Positions 17,924 to 27,674 are shown, numbered from the stretch's first letter. The stretch is 64,000 nucleotides of DNA from Pseudomonas aegrilactucae (GCF_019168305.1 NZ_JAHTBI010000010.1:248001-312000); one strand, 5' to 3'. The notes: generated by a model not told the origin, from the letters alone. Translations and numbers: made by a program.

Positions 17924-18959
17924 CACCACCTTCAAACGGTGGTGGGCTACCCCGCTGGTCGGCCTGGCCGGCGGGTACCTGGCCAGCCTGGTGGGCTGGC
18001 CATTGCCGTGGATGGTCGGCGCGTTGCTGGCGATCATCCTGGTGCGCTGCCTGACCCCCTGGCAGATCGCCGAAATCCCCAACGGGCGCAAATGCGGCCA
18101 GTGGATCATCGGCATCGGCATCGGCCTGCATTTCACCCCTCAGGTCATCGAACAGGTGGCCAGCCACTTCGGCCTGATCTTCTTTGGCGCGCTGTTCACC
18201 AGTGTGTCCAGCGTGATCGGCGTGTGGCTGCTGCTGCGTACCGGTGAAGACCGCGCCACTGCGTTCTTCTCCAGCATGCCGGGCGGCTCGGGCGAGATGG
18301 TCAACCTGGGCGCACGCAACGGCGCAGAACTGGGCCGGGTCGCCGCCGCGCAGAGCCTGCGGGTGCTGGCGGTGGTGCTGTGCGTGCCGGCCGCGTTCAA
18401 GTTTCTGCTGGGCGATGGTGTGCCGCTGAGCCATGCAGGCGCGGTGGATTGGCGCTGGCTGGCGCTGATCGCACCGCTGGGCGTACTGGCGGCTCTGCTC
18501 TGGCAGCGCCTCAGGCAACCCAACCCCTGGCTGTTCGGCCCGCTGCTGGTGGCTTCAGTAGCCAGTATCGGCGCGGACCTGCACACCGGCCTGCCCGACG
18601 GCGCCAGCCAGATCGGCCAATGGCTGATCGGCAGTGGCCTGGGCTGCCATTTCAACCGCGCGTTCTTTCGCCGTGCACCGTCGTTTCTGGGCCGCACCCT
18701 GATTGCGACCGCGCTGACCATGTTGCTGGCAGGCCTGGCGGCCTGGGCATTGAGCGCGCTGACCCAGCTGGACCTGCGTTCGCTGACCCTGGGCATGATG
18801 CCCGGCGGCATCGCCGAGATGAGCCTGACGGCTGAAACCCTGCAACTGTCGGTACCGCTGGTGACTGCACTGCAAGTGATGCGCCTGCTGTTCGTGCTGT
18901 TCCTGGCCGAGCCTTTGTTCCGACACTGGACCGGCGAGCGAACATCCACTTCACCCTGA
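17916..18959 (+). CDS. AbrB-family membrane protein coupled to the tct operon
   Basis: A 347-aa membrane protein with about ten hydrophobic segments and two copies of the AbrB duplication (PLPWMVGALLAIILVRCLTP and GWLLLRTG-type loops; second half with LGMMPGGIAEMSLTAETLQL). The family was once mislabelled ammonia monooxygenase; its substrate is unknown, and some members are thought to move or sense small acids. The start overlaps the tctA stop in the octamer ATGTCTGA, so translation is coupled. That context suggests a role in tricarboxylate handling, which is inference. Confidence 0.85.
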   Translation: MSDTTFKRWWATPLVGLAGGYLASLVGWPLPWMVGALLAIILVRCLTPWQIAEIPNGRKCGQWIIGIGIGLHFTPQVIEQVASHFGLIFFGALFTSVSSVIGVWLLLRTGEDRATAFFSSMPGGSGEMVNLGARNGAELGRVAAAQSLRVLAVVLCVPAAFKFLLGDGVPLSHAGAVDWRWLALIAPLGVLAALLWQRLRQPNPWLFGPLLVASVASIGADLHTGLPDGASQIGQWLIGSGLGCHFNRAFFRRAPSFLGRTLIATALTMLLAGLAAWALSALTQLDLRSLTLGMMPGGIAEMSLTAETLQLSVPLVTALQVMRLLFVLFLAEPLFRHWTGERTSTSP

Positions 18960-18963
18960 AACG

Positions 18964-18991
18964 AAAAAAGGAAGCCGAGGCTTCCTTTTTT
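18964..18991. terminator. Bidirectional terminator between the tct operon and the autotransporter
   Basis: AAAAAAGGAAGCC (18964-18976) is a perfect complement of GGCTTCCTTTTTT (18979-18991), with a tiny loop and T/A runs on both sides. It serves the converging abrB-like and autotransporter genes. Confidence 0.9.
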
Positions 18992-19004
18992 CATTGTGGG
19001 CGGC

Positions 19005-21318
19005 TTAGAAACGGTAGCTGGCACCGAGGCTGAAGCTGTAAGGCATCTCGATGTGCTTGCCGTTCATGTAGCCCGCTTCGCTGTAAACCTGGAAATCCTT
19101 GGCGACGGTCCAGGCAACCCCTGCCCCCAACTCGGCACGCGAACCGGACAGGTCGTTGTTGAACACGTTGTTGTTCACCTGCACCTGGTTGCGCTGGGCA
19201 AACTCGTGGGCGAAGGCGGCCTTCACGTAGGGCTGGATCATGCTGTCGCCGCCCAGCGCGATGGTCTTGCCGACCGTGGTGCCGACCTTGCCCAGCAGCG
19301 AGCGGCTGGTATCGCCATTGGCATCGAAGCCGTTGTCCAGGGTGAAGTCCTTGCCGGCGATGGCCGCTGCCGCGAGCTGGGCAAACGGTTCGATGAAGTA
19401 ACCGCCATCGAGCTTGATGTGCCGCCCCGCTTCAACCGATGCACTCACGCCGTGGGTATCGTAGTCGCCCTTGGTCCGGGTACCGTCGCTGAGGCCGACC
19501 TTGGCGTTGTTCTGATAGCGGTTGTACTTGAGCACGCTGTCCACGTAGTAGCCGCTTTCCTGGTCCATCCAGGTGGCGTAGCCGCCCACGTAGTAGCTGT
19601 CGATGCTGCCGGAGGTGCCGTAATTCAGGTTCAGGTCCGAACGGCTGTGGCCGGCCAGCACACCTACCAGCCAGTCGCTTTGGCCCAGGCGGGTGTCGGC
19701 ACCGAAGGTCAGGCCCCGCTGGTTCTGCTGGTAGCCCACGCCCGAGGAGGCATCGGCGATGTTGTGCTGGTTGCCGTAGGCACGCATCCACACGCCGGTG
19801 TGCTTGCCTTCGTTGTAGCGCAGTTCACCCAGGCGGCTGCGCAGCGACGACAGTTCGCCGTAGGACACGGTGATCGCGGTGTTGAACAAGGCCATGACCG
19901 AGCGGGTCATCGGGCTGATGGTGCGGGTTTGCTGGTCCAGGTACCAGTCCTGGTCATCCTTTTGCACCAGTTGATAGGAGTAGGCGCCAAGGTCTACCCG
20001 CTGGCCTTCGTTGAGCAGGCTGAACTGCGCATCACCTGCGCCCACGTGCACCACTTTCAGGCTGTTCAGCGAAGGGTCGGCGCCGCTGGAGCCGATCAGC
20101 AGGCCATGGCTGCCGCTGGCGTTGCCGGTGACGTTGAGGAAGTCGGTGTCGCCGTTGGAAAAATCGGACGCCATGACGAAGGTGCCAGTGCCGGAGAGGT
20201 TCTCGACGTTAAGGCGGTAAAAGGTGGCGTTGTCGCCAAAGGTCACCCGCCCCCCGTTCATGGCCAGGTTTGCCACCGTGTTATCGGCGTTGAGGGTCCA
20301 GTTGGAGTTGCTGTTGATATTGACCTGCTGGACATTGTCCAGGCGGCCGGTGAGCTGTGAACTGTTGTTCAGGCTCAGGGTAGCCGTGCCGCCCGAAGCC
20401 ACGATGACGTCGCCGGTATGGCTGGACCGATCAAAGGCCAGTACGGCGCCGCTGTCTGCATCCACCTGCACGTTGCCCACAAGATCCGAGCCACTGACCT
20501 GTACCGTGGAAGCGCCCCCTCCCCCCAACTCCAGTATCACGCCATTGCCGCCCGTAAGCGTTGTACCGTTGCTCAGCACAATGCTGGCACCCGAGTCAGA
20601 CGCCACCCGGACAGCCGAACCGGTGCCGCTTTCGACATGGGTATTGTCCAACTGCAATTGCGGTACTGCGGGATGGGTCACGCTTTCGCGCAACAACCAC
20701 ACACCATTTTCTTCACCACGGATCTGCCCGCCACTGGCTTTGAGTGTGCCACCGAGCAAGCGCGCCCCTGAACTGTTCGCACCCGTGCCGGTCAGCGTCG
20801 AGTTTCGCAGGGACAGTTCGCTGTAGGCGGTCACCTGAGCCCCATATCCCCCCCCCCCTGACAACACTGTCGGTCACGCTTGCAGTGGAGCCGGTAGTGA
20901 GGCTGGTGGTACGCACCAGCGTCATCCCGCCACCTTGAGTATTGACGATTTGCGCGTTACGGATCGTCGCCTGGCTGTTGACCAGACGCAGCCCGCTGGC
21001 TGCAGTGGTGGCAATGCCACCACCGGTGACGTTGACCGTGGAGTTTGACGCTGTGATCTCGGCGGTCTGCGCACCCTGCGCATTGAGCACCGAACCGTTG
21101 ATCAACTGGTAGCTGTCTGCTGGCGTGCTGCTGGTGATAGCACGGGTCTCGGCGTCCAGAAACTCGACAGCCACAGCAGGCGTGGCAACCATTGCTGGCA
21201 ACAATGCCATCATTCGGAGCGAAACTGCCAACGGGCTCAAAAGAACGGTAGATTTCGAGGAGCCGGCCGAAGAGCGAGCGATCCTGTCAGTACGGGTGCG
21301 ATTCACTAATTGCTTCAT
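19005..21318 (-). pseudogene. Pertactin-like autotransporter, out of frame at an 11-G tract
   Basis: Type V secreted surface protein in two frames. The start is MKQLVNRTRTDRIAR at 21318 (AGGAGG upstream), with a long signal region cut near PAVAVEF. The passenger is a beta-helix of short repeats (GSVLNAQGAQTAEITASNST, LRNSTLTGTGANSSGARLL), ending in a pertactin-like module (NSNWTLNADNTVANLAMNGG). The C-terminal ~270 residues form an autotransporter barrel (GVWMRAYGNQHNI, ending LGASYRF with terminal Phe). The reading frame breaks at 20848-20858, where eleven Gs put the downstream frame off by one; ten Gs would join them as one ORF of about 770 aa through VVRGGGYGAQV. As written, translation ends at 20713 after 201 residues with no barrel. 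It could be a phase-OFF state, a dead gene or a base-calling error. Confidence 0.85.
20848..20858 (-). repeat. Poly-G (11) tract in the autotransporter coding sequence
   Basis: Eleven consecutive C on the plus strand read as G11 in the gene, about 153 codons from the start, within the first third of the passenger. Long mononucleotide tracts slip during replication and switch surface genes on and off in other bacteria. Frame arithmetic: 10 or 13 Gs are in frame, 11 is not. Confidence 0.9.
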
Positions 21319-21435
21319 GGCCTCAGGCCTCCTGAAATAACGACGCGCAGCATACAAACCGTAACTGATCAGGGCTGTAGGAATATTCCGGCGTTGATAG
21401 GAGATTTAAATACAGTTCCTGATGTCCACTAGCCA

Positions 21436-21470
21436 AACAAAAACACCGAAAGCAGTAACCTGCTTCCGGT
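21436..21470 (-). terminator. Terminator after the 670-aa repeat protein gene
   Basis: On the minus strand ACCGGAAGCAG (21470-21460), loop GTTA, CTGCTTTCGGT (21455-21445), an 11-bp stem with one G-T wobble, followed by a T-rich run (21444-21436). It ends the two-gene unit and separates it from the downstream autotransporter. Confidence 0.8.
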
Positions 21471-21497
21471 ACTTTTGTTAACCCGCTGCGCGACCGG

Positions 21498-23510
21498 TCA
21501 ATTGGACGGGCCGCAGTAACCATTGCCGTTTTTCAAGGTGTAGTTAACACGGACGGTTTCGGAAGTGCCGGTGGCCGCCCCCTGTGCTTTGACAATCCGC
21601 CAGAAGAACGCACAATGACCAACGCGCTTGGTAAAGTCCATGTTCGGGTAGTAGGGAATATCGAAATCAAGGAACGCCGCACCCGCGGGGACCTTACGCG
21701 TGAAAACACCTTTGGTTGAGGGTACCTCGGCACCGCTGGGCACGTTATTGATGACGTAGTTATCAAACATGACCCAATGCAGTTCAACATCATCGTTAGC
21801 TTTCAAATTATTGACATCGCGTACCTGCACACGCAAGCCTTCCCACGGTTTACGCGCACAGTTGATGATCGTCGCGCCCGCCGCCGTCCCCACAAATGCG
21901 GGCTTGGTCATATTTTCGACCGTCGACACCGAAACATCGACCAGCGTCGTTTCAGATTGTTGATAGTTCGTTGCAGCGCTGTTTTTAAAGATGCGGTAAA
22001 ACACTGGAATTTTGCCATTGCCCACTTGATTGATACTGGCCCATGGAATGGAAAGTACTTTTTCCTCGTCGGCCACATCACCGCCTTGCACGGTGTACTC
22101 CACCACAGGGTTGGGCAAGCCACCGTAATAGACCCGCACAATCTCACCGTCGTTAAGCGGGTCGTAGAAATTGAACTTGACGTCGGCAGGTTGACCTTTG
22201 TCTCGTGGTTCCAGGACATCCAATGTATCGGACACCGCACCGAACACGCGCGGCTTGTCCAGCAGCGGGTTGACCGGATCCGGTTCATTGGGGTTCACCG
22301 GGCCGGCCGTCGACAGATCGACCACTACCGGCGTTGACGGTGATACACGTGGCTGGCCGCTGCCGCGCGTGACCGTGTAGTAGACATTGACACTGTACTC
22401 ATCGCCCCGGGCGGCCAATTCCGCATAGCTCAAGCGTGTGGTGAGTGTCGGGAAGTAGATGGTTTTCAACAGAACAGGGCTGGAGCCATCGGTCTCGCTC
22501 GCATACACATCGATCTTGTCGTCACGCAGCGGGTTCGTATACTCGGGCACATTGATATCCGCGCCTGCACGCGCATCAGCCTGGTCGATCACAGGGTTAG
22601 CCGCCGGCACCAACGGCGCCTTCAAGTCGGCAGGTTGCGGTGTCAGCACGACCCGTACTTCGGCCAGTGACGCCAATTTCGACTCGTTGCCTGCACGGTC
22701 GAACAACCAGTAGCTGATTTCCTGAACACCTTCGCCCAGGCTACGGATATCCGCCGCGCTGATCGTGACCTCCTGAGGGGTACCGCCAATATCGCCGTTG
22801 ATGTCCGACAGCGGAACCTTGCCATACTTCAATACATAGCGGTCGCCGCCCTGTTCGTCGAAGTAACCGGGGATCGACACGGTCAGCCCACCATTGGCGG
22901 TCAGATAGGCCTCATTCACTTCGCCGCTGGGCAAGTTGGGCAGTGTCACTGCAATCGGTGTATTGCCGACATTCGGGTCGGTCAGGTCAACCGTGAAGAC
23001 GGCGCCATCGGATGACTCCTCGTTCTGGCTGAAGTCATTCTCGACCACGAAAGTAATCAAGCGCTCGCCAATACCGAGCTGATCGCGTGGAATATTGAAC
23101 GTGGCCGGAACGGAGGCAGGATCAACCGGGTAATCAAATCGGTATTCCGTTTTTATTTTCTGCCCATTGATGTAGAAGCTGATGACGTCCTGACTGGCGT
23201 CTGGCAAGCCCTCGGTGTCGTCCCATGTAATGCCGGAAAGTTCAAGCCCCATGAACCATTGCTCTTTGCTGAGCAGATTGATCTGAAGATCAACACCGTT
23301 CGGGAGTACATTATCCGGAATCGGAGCGGGAAACCTCGCTGCGCGCTTCGCCCCTTCAGCGAGCAGCCGGACATTGGCCGTTCTGGCCTCGATCGGCGAG
23401 TTCTGGATAAAGCTGCGCACAGAAGACGCTGACGCACTACTGGAAATACTGCGTTCTGCGGAAGTATATTGTTGCTTTGCACTGGTAGGATCTTTCTCTT
23501 GCGATGACAT
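21498..23510 (-). CDS. Beta-sandwich repeat protein of unknown function (paralog 1)
   Basis: I do not recognise a family. The 670-aa product starts MSSQEKDPTSAKQQYTSAER at 23510 (GGGAG upstream), with a Ser-rich disordered head and no signal peptide or membrane segment. From about residue 60 it reads as five tandem modules of 100-150 residues rich in beta-strand patterns, with features such as ISYWLFDRAGNESKLASLAE, VNVYYTVTRGSGQPRVSPST and a linker VNPNEPDPVNPLLDKP. The last module contains Cys (INCARKPWEGLRVQV, HCAFFWRIV, GYCGPSN). It matches module for module the 643-aa gene upstream, from which it is separated by 180 bp without a terminator. Base composition is more AT-rich than neighbouring core genes, suggesting acquisition. 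Confidence 0.8.
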   Translation of the reverse strand: MSSQEKDPTSAKQQYTSAERSISSSASASSVRSFIQNSPIEARTANVRLLAEGAKRAARFPAPIPDNVLPNGVDLQINLLSKEQWFMGLELSGITWDDTEGLPDASQDVISFYINGQKIKTEYRFDYPVDPASVPATFNIPRDQLGIGERLITFVVENDFSQNEESSDGAVFTVDLTDPNVGNTPIAVTLPNLPSGEVNEAYLTANGGLTVSIPGYFDEQGGDRYVLKYGKVPLSDINGDIGGTPQEVTISAADIRSLGEGVQEISYWLFDRAGNESKLASLAEVRVVLTPQPADLKAPLVPAANPVIDQADARAGADINVPEYTNPLRDDKIDVYASETDGSSPVLLKTIYFPTLTTRLSYAELAARGDEYSVNVYYTVTRGSGQPRVSPSTPVVVDLSTAGPVNPNEPDPVNPLLDKPRVFGAVSDTLDVLEPRDKGQPADVKFNFYDPLNDGEIVRVYYGGLPNPVVEYTVQGGDVADEEKVLSIPWASINQVGNGKIPVFYRIFKNSAATNYQQSETTLVDVSVSTVENMTKPAFVGTAAGATIINCARKPWEGLRVQVRDVNNLKANDDVELHWVMFDNYVINNVPSGAEVPSTKGVFTRKVPAGAAFLDFDIPYYPNMDFTKRVGHCAFFWRIVKAQGAATGTSETVRVNYTLKNGNGYCGPSN

Positions 23511-23690
23511 GGTGATGCTCCCTGGCAATTTAATTAGCAAACCGGCAATACCGGCACAGGTACAGCGGAGGGTAGAGCGCCATTGCATTACAAAGTGAAC
23601 CGCCACTTCATTTAACCAACTATTTAAAGCGTGCACACCTGACAAAGTTATCAGCCAGTGCCACCCCAAGCCTGATTTCATCCGGCAATA

Positions 23691-25622
23691 TCAAAGCCCG
23701 GTACAGGGTTTGCTGGCGCCCGGTCGAGTCAGAGAAATACTCACGTAGGTTTGCGGCGCAATACCCAAGCGCCCGTCCACCAGTTGCAGGGTGTATCCAA
23801 CTTGCGCGGAGCCGTCGGGGTTGTTCGGACGGGGCTGGCCCACCGGCCATAACGGCAGTACCAGCGTATCGAAGGGCTCGACTCGTATCTCGATACTTTC
23901 CCCACGCAAATCCTGCGCGTTCAGGGTTTTGATGAACGTCTTCAGCGCACCGGGCATCGGTACTTCACCATTGGTTTGACGGCATAGTTGCCACGTCAGC
24001 GAAACCTGGTCCCCCGGCGACATGCGCACATCAACCGGCACATGCACACGGATGCCATCCCAGGGACGGCTGTTGCAATTGATCCAGCCAAACAACGTGG
24101 CATCTGGAAAGGTCACCGGCCCAAGTTCGGTGAGTACTGGAATCTGTACACGCACTCGGGTTTCGGGCGAGCGTTGACGATTGACGTCGTTGAACGTCCA
24201 GTAATGAACCGGCACGTTGCCGCTGCCAGTCGTCTCTATCACTGCCCAGGGGACCGGCGAAAACGTAACCCAATCGCCGGCACGATCCTGCGCCTTGACC
24301 CGATAAGTCGCCACGACCTGGGTGTCGTTCCCCCAATGCAGTTGCAGCAGATCGCCCGCCTGCGGCTGATCGAACAGCAGTACACGCACCTCGGCATCAC
24401 GCTCGTAATCGTCCAGTGTGAGCACGTTGTCACCGGTGAGCCCTTTGACCACCACAGGCTTGAGCCACGGATTGATCGGGTCCGGTCCGACCGGGTCGGG
24501 GCCGGCCACAGTCAGATCGACCAAAAAGGCGACAGAGGGCGCGTCGAGTGGTGGTTGGGTACCCCGGCTGCCCTCATACCTCACCACGCAAGGCACAACT
24601 GAGGCAAAGCCATCGGCACTGACCACCTCCCAACTCACTGGCAGACGCAATGGCCATGCCTGGTTGGCGGCCACGAAAAAGGGGGCCAGGGGACGGTTGT
24701 TCCAGTACGCCTGGATACGGTCGCCCGCCAGCGCCTCGGCAATGAAAGGGATATGCACCTCCACACCGCGACGCACGTCCTCCAGATCGATCAATCGGTC
24801 AAACTCGGCAAGTGGCACCACCGGGGCAGGCAGCACAATCGGGCCGCGCAACTGCAGGTTCAGGTACTCGGCACGTGAACGGGGGTTCTGGTTGCCAGCA
24901 CGGTCAGTCAGAAAATAAAACACGTAGCGGTAGCCATTGCCCGAAGCCGCCAGTACCTCCTGGGGATAGAACACCTCTACCGCAGCGCCGGCAACATGCT
25001 CAGGACCCACCCGCAGGCTACCGCCACGCAGCACGCTGGGGTGGGAAGGGTCGGCAGAGACACCGACAAAGTATTCGACCAGATCGCCTTCGCGAATGTC
25101 CGACCAGCGCGGCACGATCGCCGGCAAACGGCCCCGATTGAGCTCCAGGTAAGCGTCGGTGACGCCCTGCTCGATGACCTGATCGTCGAACCCGAGCCGT
25201 TCGCCCCGATTGCTGTGATTGGGCGCTTCGCGATCGATATTGATCAGGATCTCGTCAGAAAAAGCCTCATTCTCTGACCAAAGCATCACCTCATACTTGA
25301 GGCGATGAATGCCTGGAGCCGTCATAAATTCGCGAGGCACGAATGCCGTAAACGGAAAAACCTGATCGGGATCGAACGGCCAGGTGAAGACGTAGGGAAC
25401 GCCAACCGTTGCATTGTCCCAATACAGCTGAAGCATGCTCTGCGTGCCGGGCGGATCATCCGCATCCACTGGCCACGACGCGCTAATCAGCACGCGCAAC
25501 GGAGCGTCCTGAGTCACTCGGTCGATGAGGTAGGCGCCCCCATCGTCGGCAAGCAGCTCCAACGCGTCGGGCACCTGCGGCAGCACTACCTGAAAGGTTC
25601 CTGAGTTCCTGGCTGTGGGCAT
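23691..25622 (-). CDS. Beta-sandwich repeat protein of unknown function (paralog 2)
   Basis: The 643-aa product starts MPTARNSGTFQVVLPQVPDA at 25622 (GGAG seven bases upstream), with no signal peptide. It has the same layout as the following gene: modules with YRYVFYFLTDRAGNQNPRSR (compare YWLFDRAGN in paralog 1), the linker DLTVAGPDPVGPDPINPWLK (compare STAGPVNPNEPDPVNPLL), and a last module with INCNSRPWDGIRVHVPVDV (compare INCARKPWEGLRVQVRDV). The pair clearly arose by duplication and has diverged strongly. Repeated Ig-like or fibronectin-like folds are the likely structure; the role could be adhesion or binding, but nothing here proves it, and the lack of an export signal is a problem for a surface role. 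Confidence 0.8.
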   Translation of the reverse strand: MPTARNSGTFQVVLPQVPDALELLADDGGAYLIDRVTQDAPLRVLISASWPVDADDPPGTQSMLQLYWDNATVGVPYVFTWPFDPDQVFPFTAFVPREFMTAPGIHRLKYEVMLWSENEAFSDEILINIDREAPNHSNRGERLGFDDQVIEQGVTDAYLELNRGRLPAIVPRWSDIREGDLVEYFVGVSADPSHPSVLRGGSLRVGPEHVAGAAVEVFYPQEVLAASGNGYRYVFYFLTDRAGNQNPRSRAEYLNLQLRGPIVLPAPVVPLAEFDRLIDLEDVRRGVEVHIPFIAEALAGDRIQAYWNNRPLAPFFVAANQAWPLRLPVSWEVVSADGFASVVPCVVRYEGSRGTQPPLDAPSVAFLVDLTVAGPDPVGPDPINPWLKPVVVKGLTGDNVLTLDDYERDAEVRVLLFDQPQAGDLLQLHWGNDTQVVATYRVKAQDRAGDWVTFSPVPWAVIETTGSGNVPVHYWTFNDVNRQRSPETRVRVQIPVLTELGPVTFPDATLFGWINCNSRPWDGIRVHVPVDVRMSPGDQVSLTWQLCRQTNGEVPMPGALKTFIKTLNAQDLRGESIEIRVEPFDTLVLPLWPVGQPRPNNPDGSAQVGYTLQLVDGRLGIAPQTYVSISLTRPGASKPCTGL

Positions 25623-25716
25623 TTCAATTCTCCAGATCGAAATGTGACCAAAGCGTGCTGAGCATGCCCAGGACTAGGCCACGACCACCATTTAACGGTG
25701 ATCGAGCGCCGTGCGA

Positions 25717-25734
25717 AACTGACAAAAATACCAG
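25717..25734 (-). repeat. 18-bp inverted element, left copy
   Basis: On the minus strand CTGGTATTTTTGTCAGTT, identical to 27771-27788 on the plus strand. It contains CTG-N10-CAG (LexA-box architecture) and lies 95 bp upstream of the 643-aa gene. In one frame it also encodes Trp-Tyr-Phe-Cys-Gln inside an 18-codon ORF (25748-25692) whose ATG overlaps the ung stop. Its meaning is unknown. Confidence 0.6.
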
Positions 25735-25744
25735 GTAGCCACGT

Positions 25745-26437
25745 TCATGCCGAAGGCAGTGCCCACTCGATCGGCGCCAGCCCGTGCTGTTCCAGAAACT
25801 TGTTGGCCCGGCTGAAATGCCCGCAGCCGATGAAACCGCGATAGGCCGACAACGGCGAAGGGTGCACCGACTTGAGCACCAGATGCCGGGTACCGTCGAT
25901 CAGTGTGGCCTTGCTCTGGGCGTGCTTGCCCCACAGCAGGAACACCACGCTGGACTGCTGTTCGCTGACGCGCTGGATGACACGATCGGTAAACGACTCC
26001 CAGCCTTTTTTTGCATGCGACGCCGCAATCGCCCGCTCCACGGTCATGGTGGTGTTGAGCAGCAGTACGCCCTGCTCGGCCCAGCTCTGCAGGTACCCGT
26101 GGTTCGGGATGGGGATGTTCAGGTCGCGCTGCAGTTCCTTGTAGATATTCACCAGCGAGGGTGGCGCCGACACGCCCGGCTGCACCGAAAAACACAGACC
26201 ATGGGCCTGGCCCGGGCCGTGGTAGGGGTCCTGACCGAGGATGACCACTTTTACCTGGTCCAGCGGGGTCGAATTGAGGGCGTTGAATATCAGCGGGCCC
26301 GGCGGATAGATGTCCTTGCCGGCCGCGTACTCCTGGCGCAGGAACTCACGCAACTGTTGCATGTAGGGCTGTTCGAATTCGGCGCGCAGCGCCTCTTTCC
26401 AACTGGGTTCGAGTTTGATGCGGTCGTCGGTGGTCAT
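25745..26437 (-). CDS. ung: Uracil-DNA glycosylase (family 1)
   Basis: Removes uracil from DNA at the start of base-excision repair. The 230-aa product starts [20 protein letters not shown] at 26437 (GGGAG upstream). Family-1 motifs are intact: [20 protein letters not shown] (catalytic Asp and the water-activating loop), LLNTTMTVE, and [18 protein letters not shown] (catalytic His and Leu intercalation loop). Confidence 0.97.
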   Translation of the reverse strand: MTTDDRIKLEPSWKEALRAEFEQPYMQQLREFLRQEYAAGKDIYPPGPLIFNALNSTPLDQVKVVILGQDPYHGPGQAHGLCFSVQPGVSAPPSLVNIYKELQRDLNIPIPNHGYLQSWAEQGVLLLNTTMTVERAIAASHAKKGWESFTDRVIQRVSEQQSSVVFLLWGKHAQSKATLIDGTRHLVLKSVHPSPLSAYRGFIGCGHFSRANKFLEQHGLAPIEWALPSA

Positions 26438-26566
26438 GGGCGCTCCCGTAGGCAATGGGTGCGGACACTAGGAAAGCCACCCGCGCTTGTCAATCGATCC
26501 GACCGGCGACATGCATGATCGCTGACAGTGGCCATACTTGTCGGGATAACCGGATCGAGGTAGCCC

Positions 26567-27674
26567 ATGGCCGTAGCCTTCGAAGTACTCACCGGCGTCG
26601 ACGGCGCCCGCATAGGTGTTGCCAGCCTGGATGCACCCCAGTCACTCAATGCCCTGTCACTGTCGATGATCGAGCAGTTGAGCAGCCACCTGCACACCTG
26701 GGCAAACGACAACGGTATCGTCTGCGTGTTGTTGCGCGGCATGGGTCCCAAGGCGTTCTGCGCAGGCGGTGATGTGCGCAGCCTGGTGCAGGCCTGCCGC
26801 ACCCACCCCGGCGAAGTGCCGCCGTTGGCTGCGCAATTCTTCGCCGCTGAGTACCGCCTCGATTACAACCTGCATCACTATCCCAAACCCCTGCTGTGCT
26901 GGGGCCACGGGCATGTGCTGGGGGGGTGGCATGGGCCTGCTGCAAGGCAGTAACGTGCGCATCGTGGCACCGAGCAGCCGCCTGGCAATGCCGGAAATCA
27001 GTATCGGCTTGTACCCGGATGTGGCGGCCAGCTGGTTTCTCAGCCGCCTGCCAGGACGCCTTGGCCTGTTCCTGGGGCTGACCGGTGCGCCGATCAATGC
27101 GCGTGACGCATTGGACCTGGGGCTGGCGGATCGCTTCATGGGTGAGGAACAGCAGGAGGCTTTGCTGGAAGGGTTGTTGCAACTGAACTGGCAGGAACAG
27201 ACTGCCATGCAGCTCAACAGCCTGCTCAAGGCGCTGGAGCAGCAAGCACTGGCGCAGTTGCCGCCTGCCCAATGGCTGCCACGCCGTGCACAGATTGACG
27301 CAACACTTGATGTCAGCGACCCGGCCTGTGCCTGGAGGGCCATTGCACAATGGCGTACCCATGACGACCCGCTGCTGGCCAAGGCGGCGCAGACCCTCGC
27401 CGAAGGCTGCCCACTGACGGTACACCTGGTGTGGCAGCAGATCGCGCGGGCTCGCTACATGTCGCTGGGGCAGGTGTTGCAAATGGAATATGCAATGAGC
27501 TTGAATTGCTGCCGATACCCGGAATTCAGTGAAGGGGTACGCGCACGGCTTCTGGACAAGGACCAGACACCGCGTTGGCACTGGCCCGAGGTGGCGCAGG
27601 TGCCACAGGCTGTAGTCAACGCCCATTTCGGCAAGGCCTGGGAGGGGCGGCATCCACTGGCGGACCTGATCTGA
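26567..27674 (+). pseudogene. Enoyl-CoA hydratase/3-hydroxyisobutyryl-CoA hydrolase-like gene, frameshifted
   Basis: A crotonase-fold enzyme of the HIBYL-CoA hydrolase type (valine breakdown) whose reading frame breaks at 26920-26926. The first frame starts MAVAFEVLTGVDGARIG and has the oxyanion-hole segments SLNALSLSMIEQL and PKAFCAGGDVRSL. It then reads VLGGWHGPAARQ and stops at 26953. With six instead of seven Gs it continues as VLGGGMGLLQGSNVRIV, matching the family box, through EISIGLYPDVAASWFLSRLP to LADLI at 27674, about 368 aa in all, a normal length. Everything downstream is well conserved, so the shift is recent or a sequencing error. Divergent from ung. Confidence 0.85.

Noticed and set aside
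16310..18136. 608-codon minus-strand frame over tctA/abrB
   Set aside because: Gln/His/Ala-rich shadow of the TctA and AbrB-like genes with no motif and no ribosome site.
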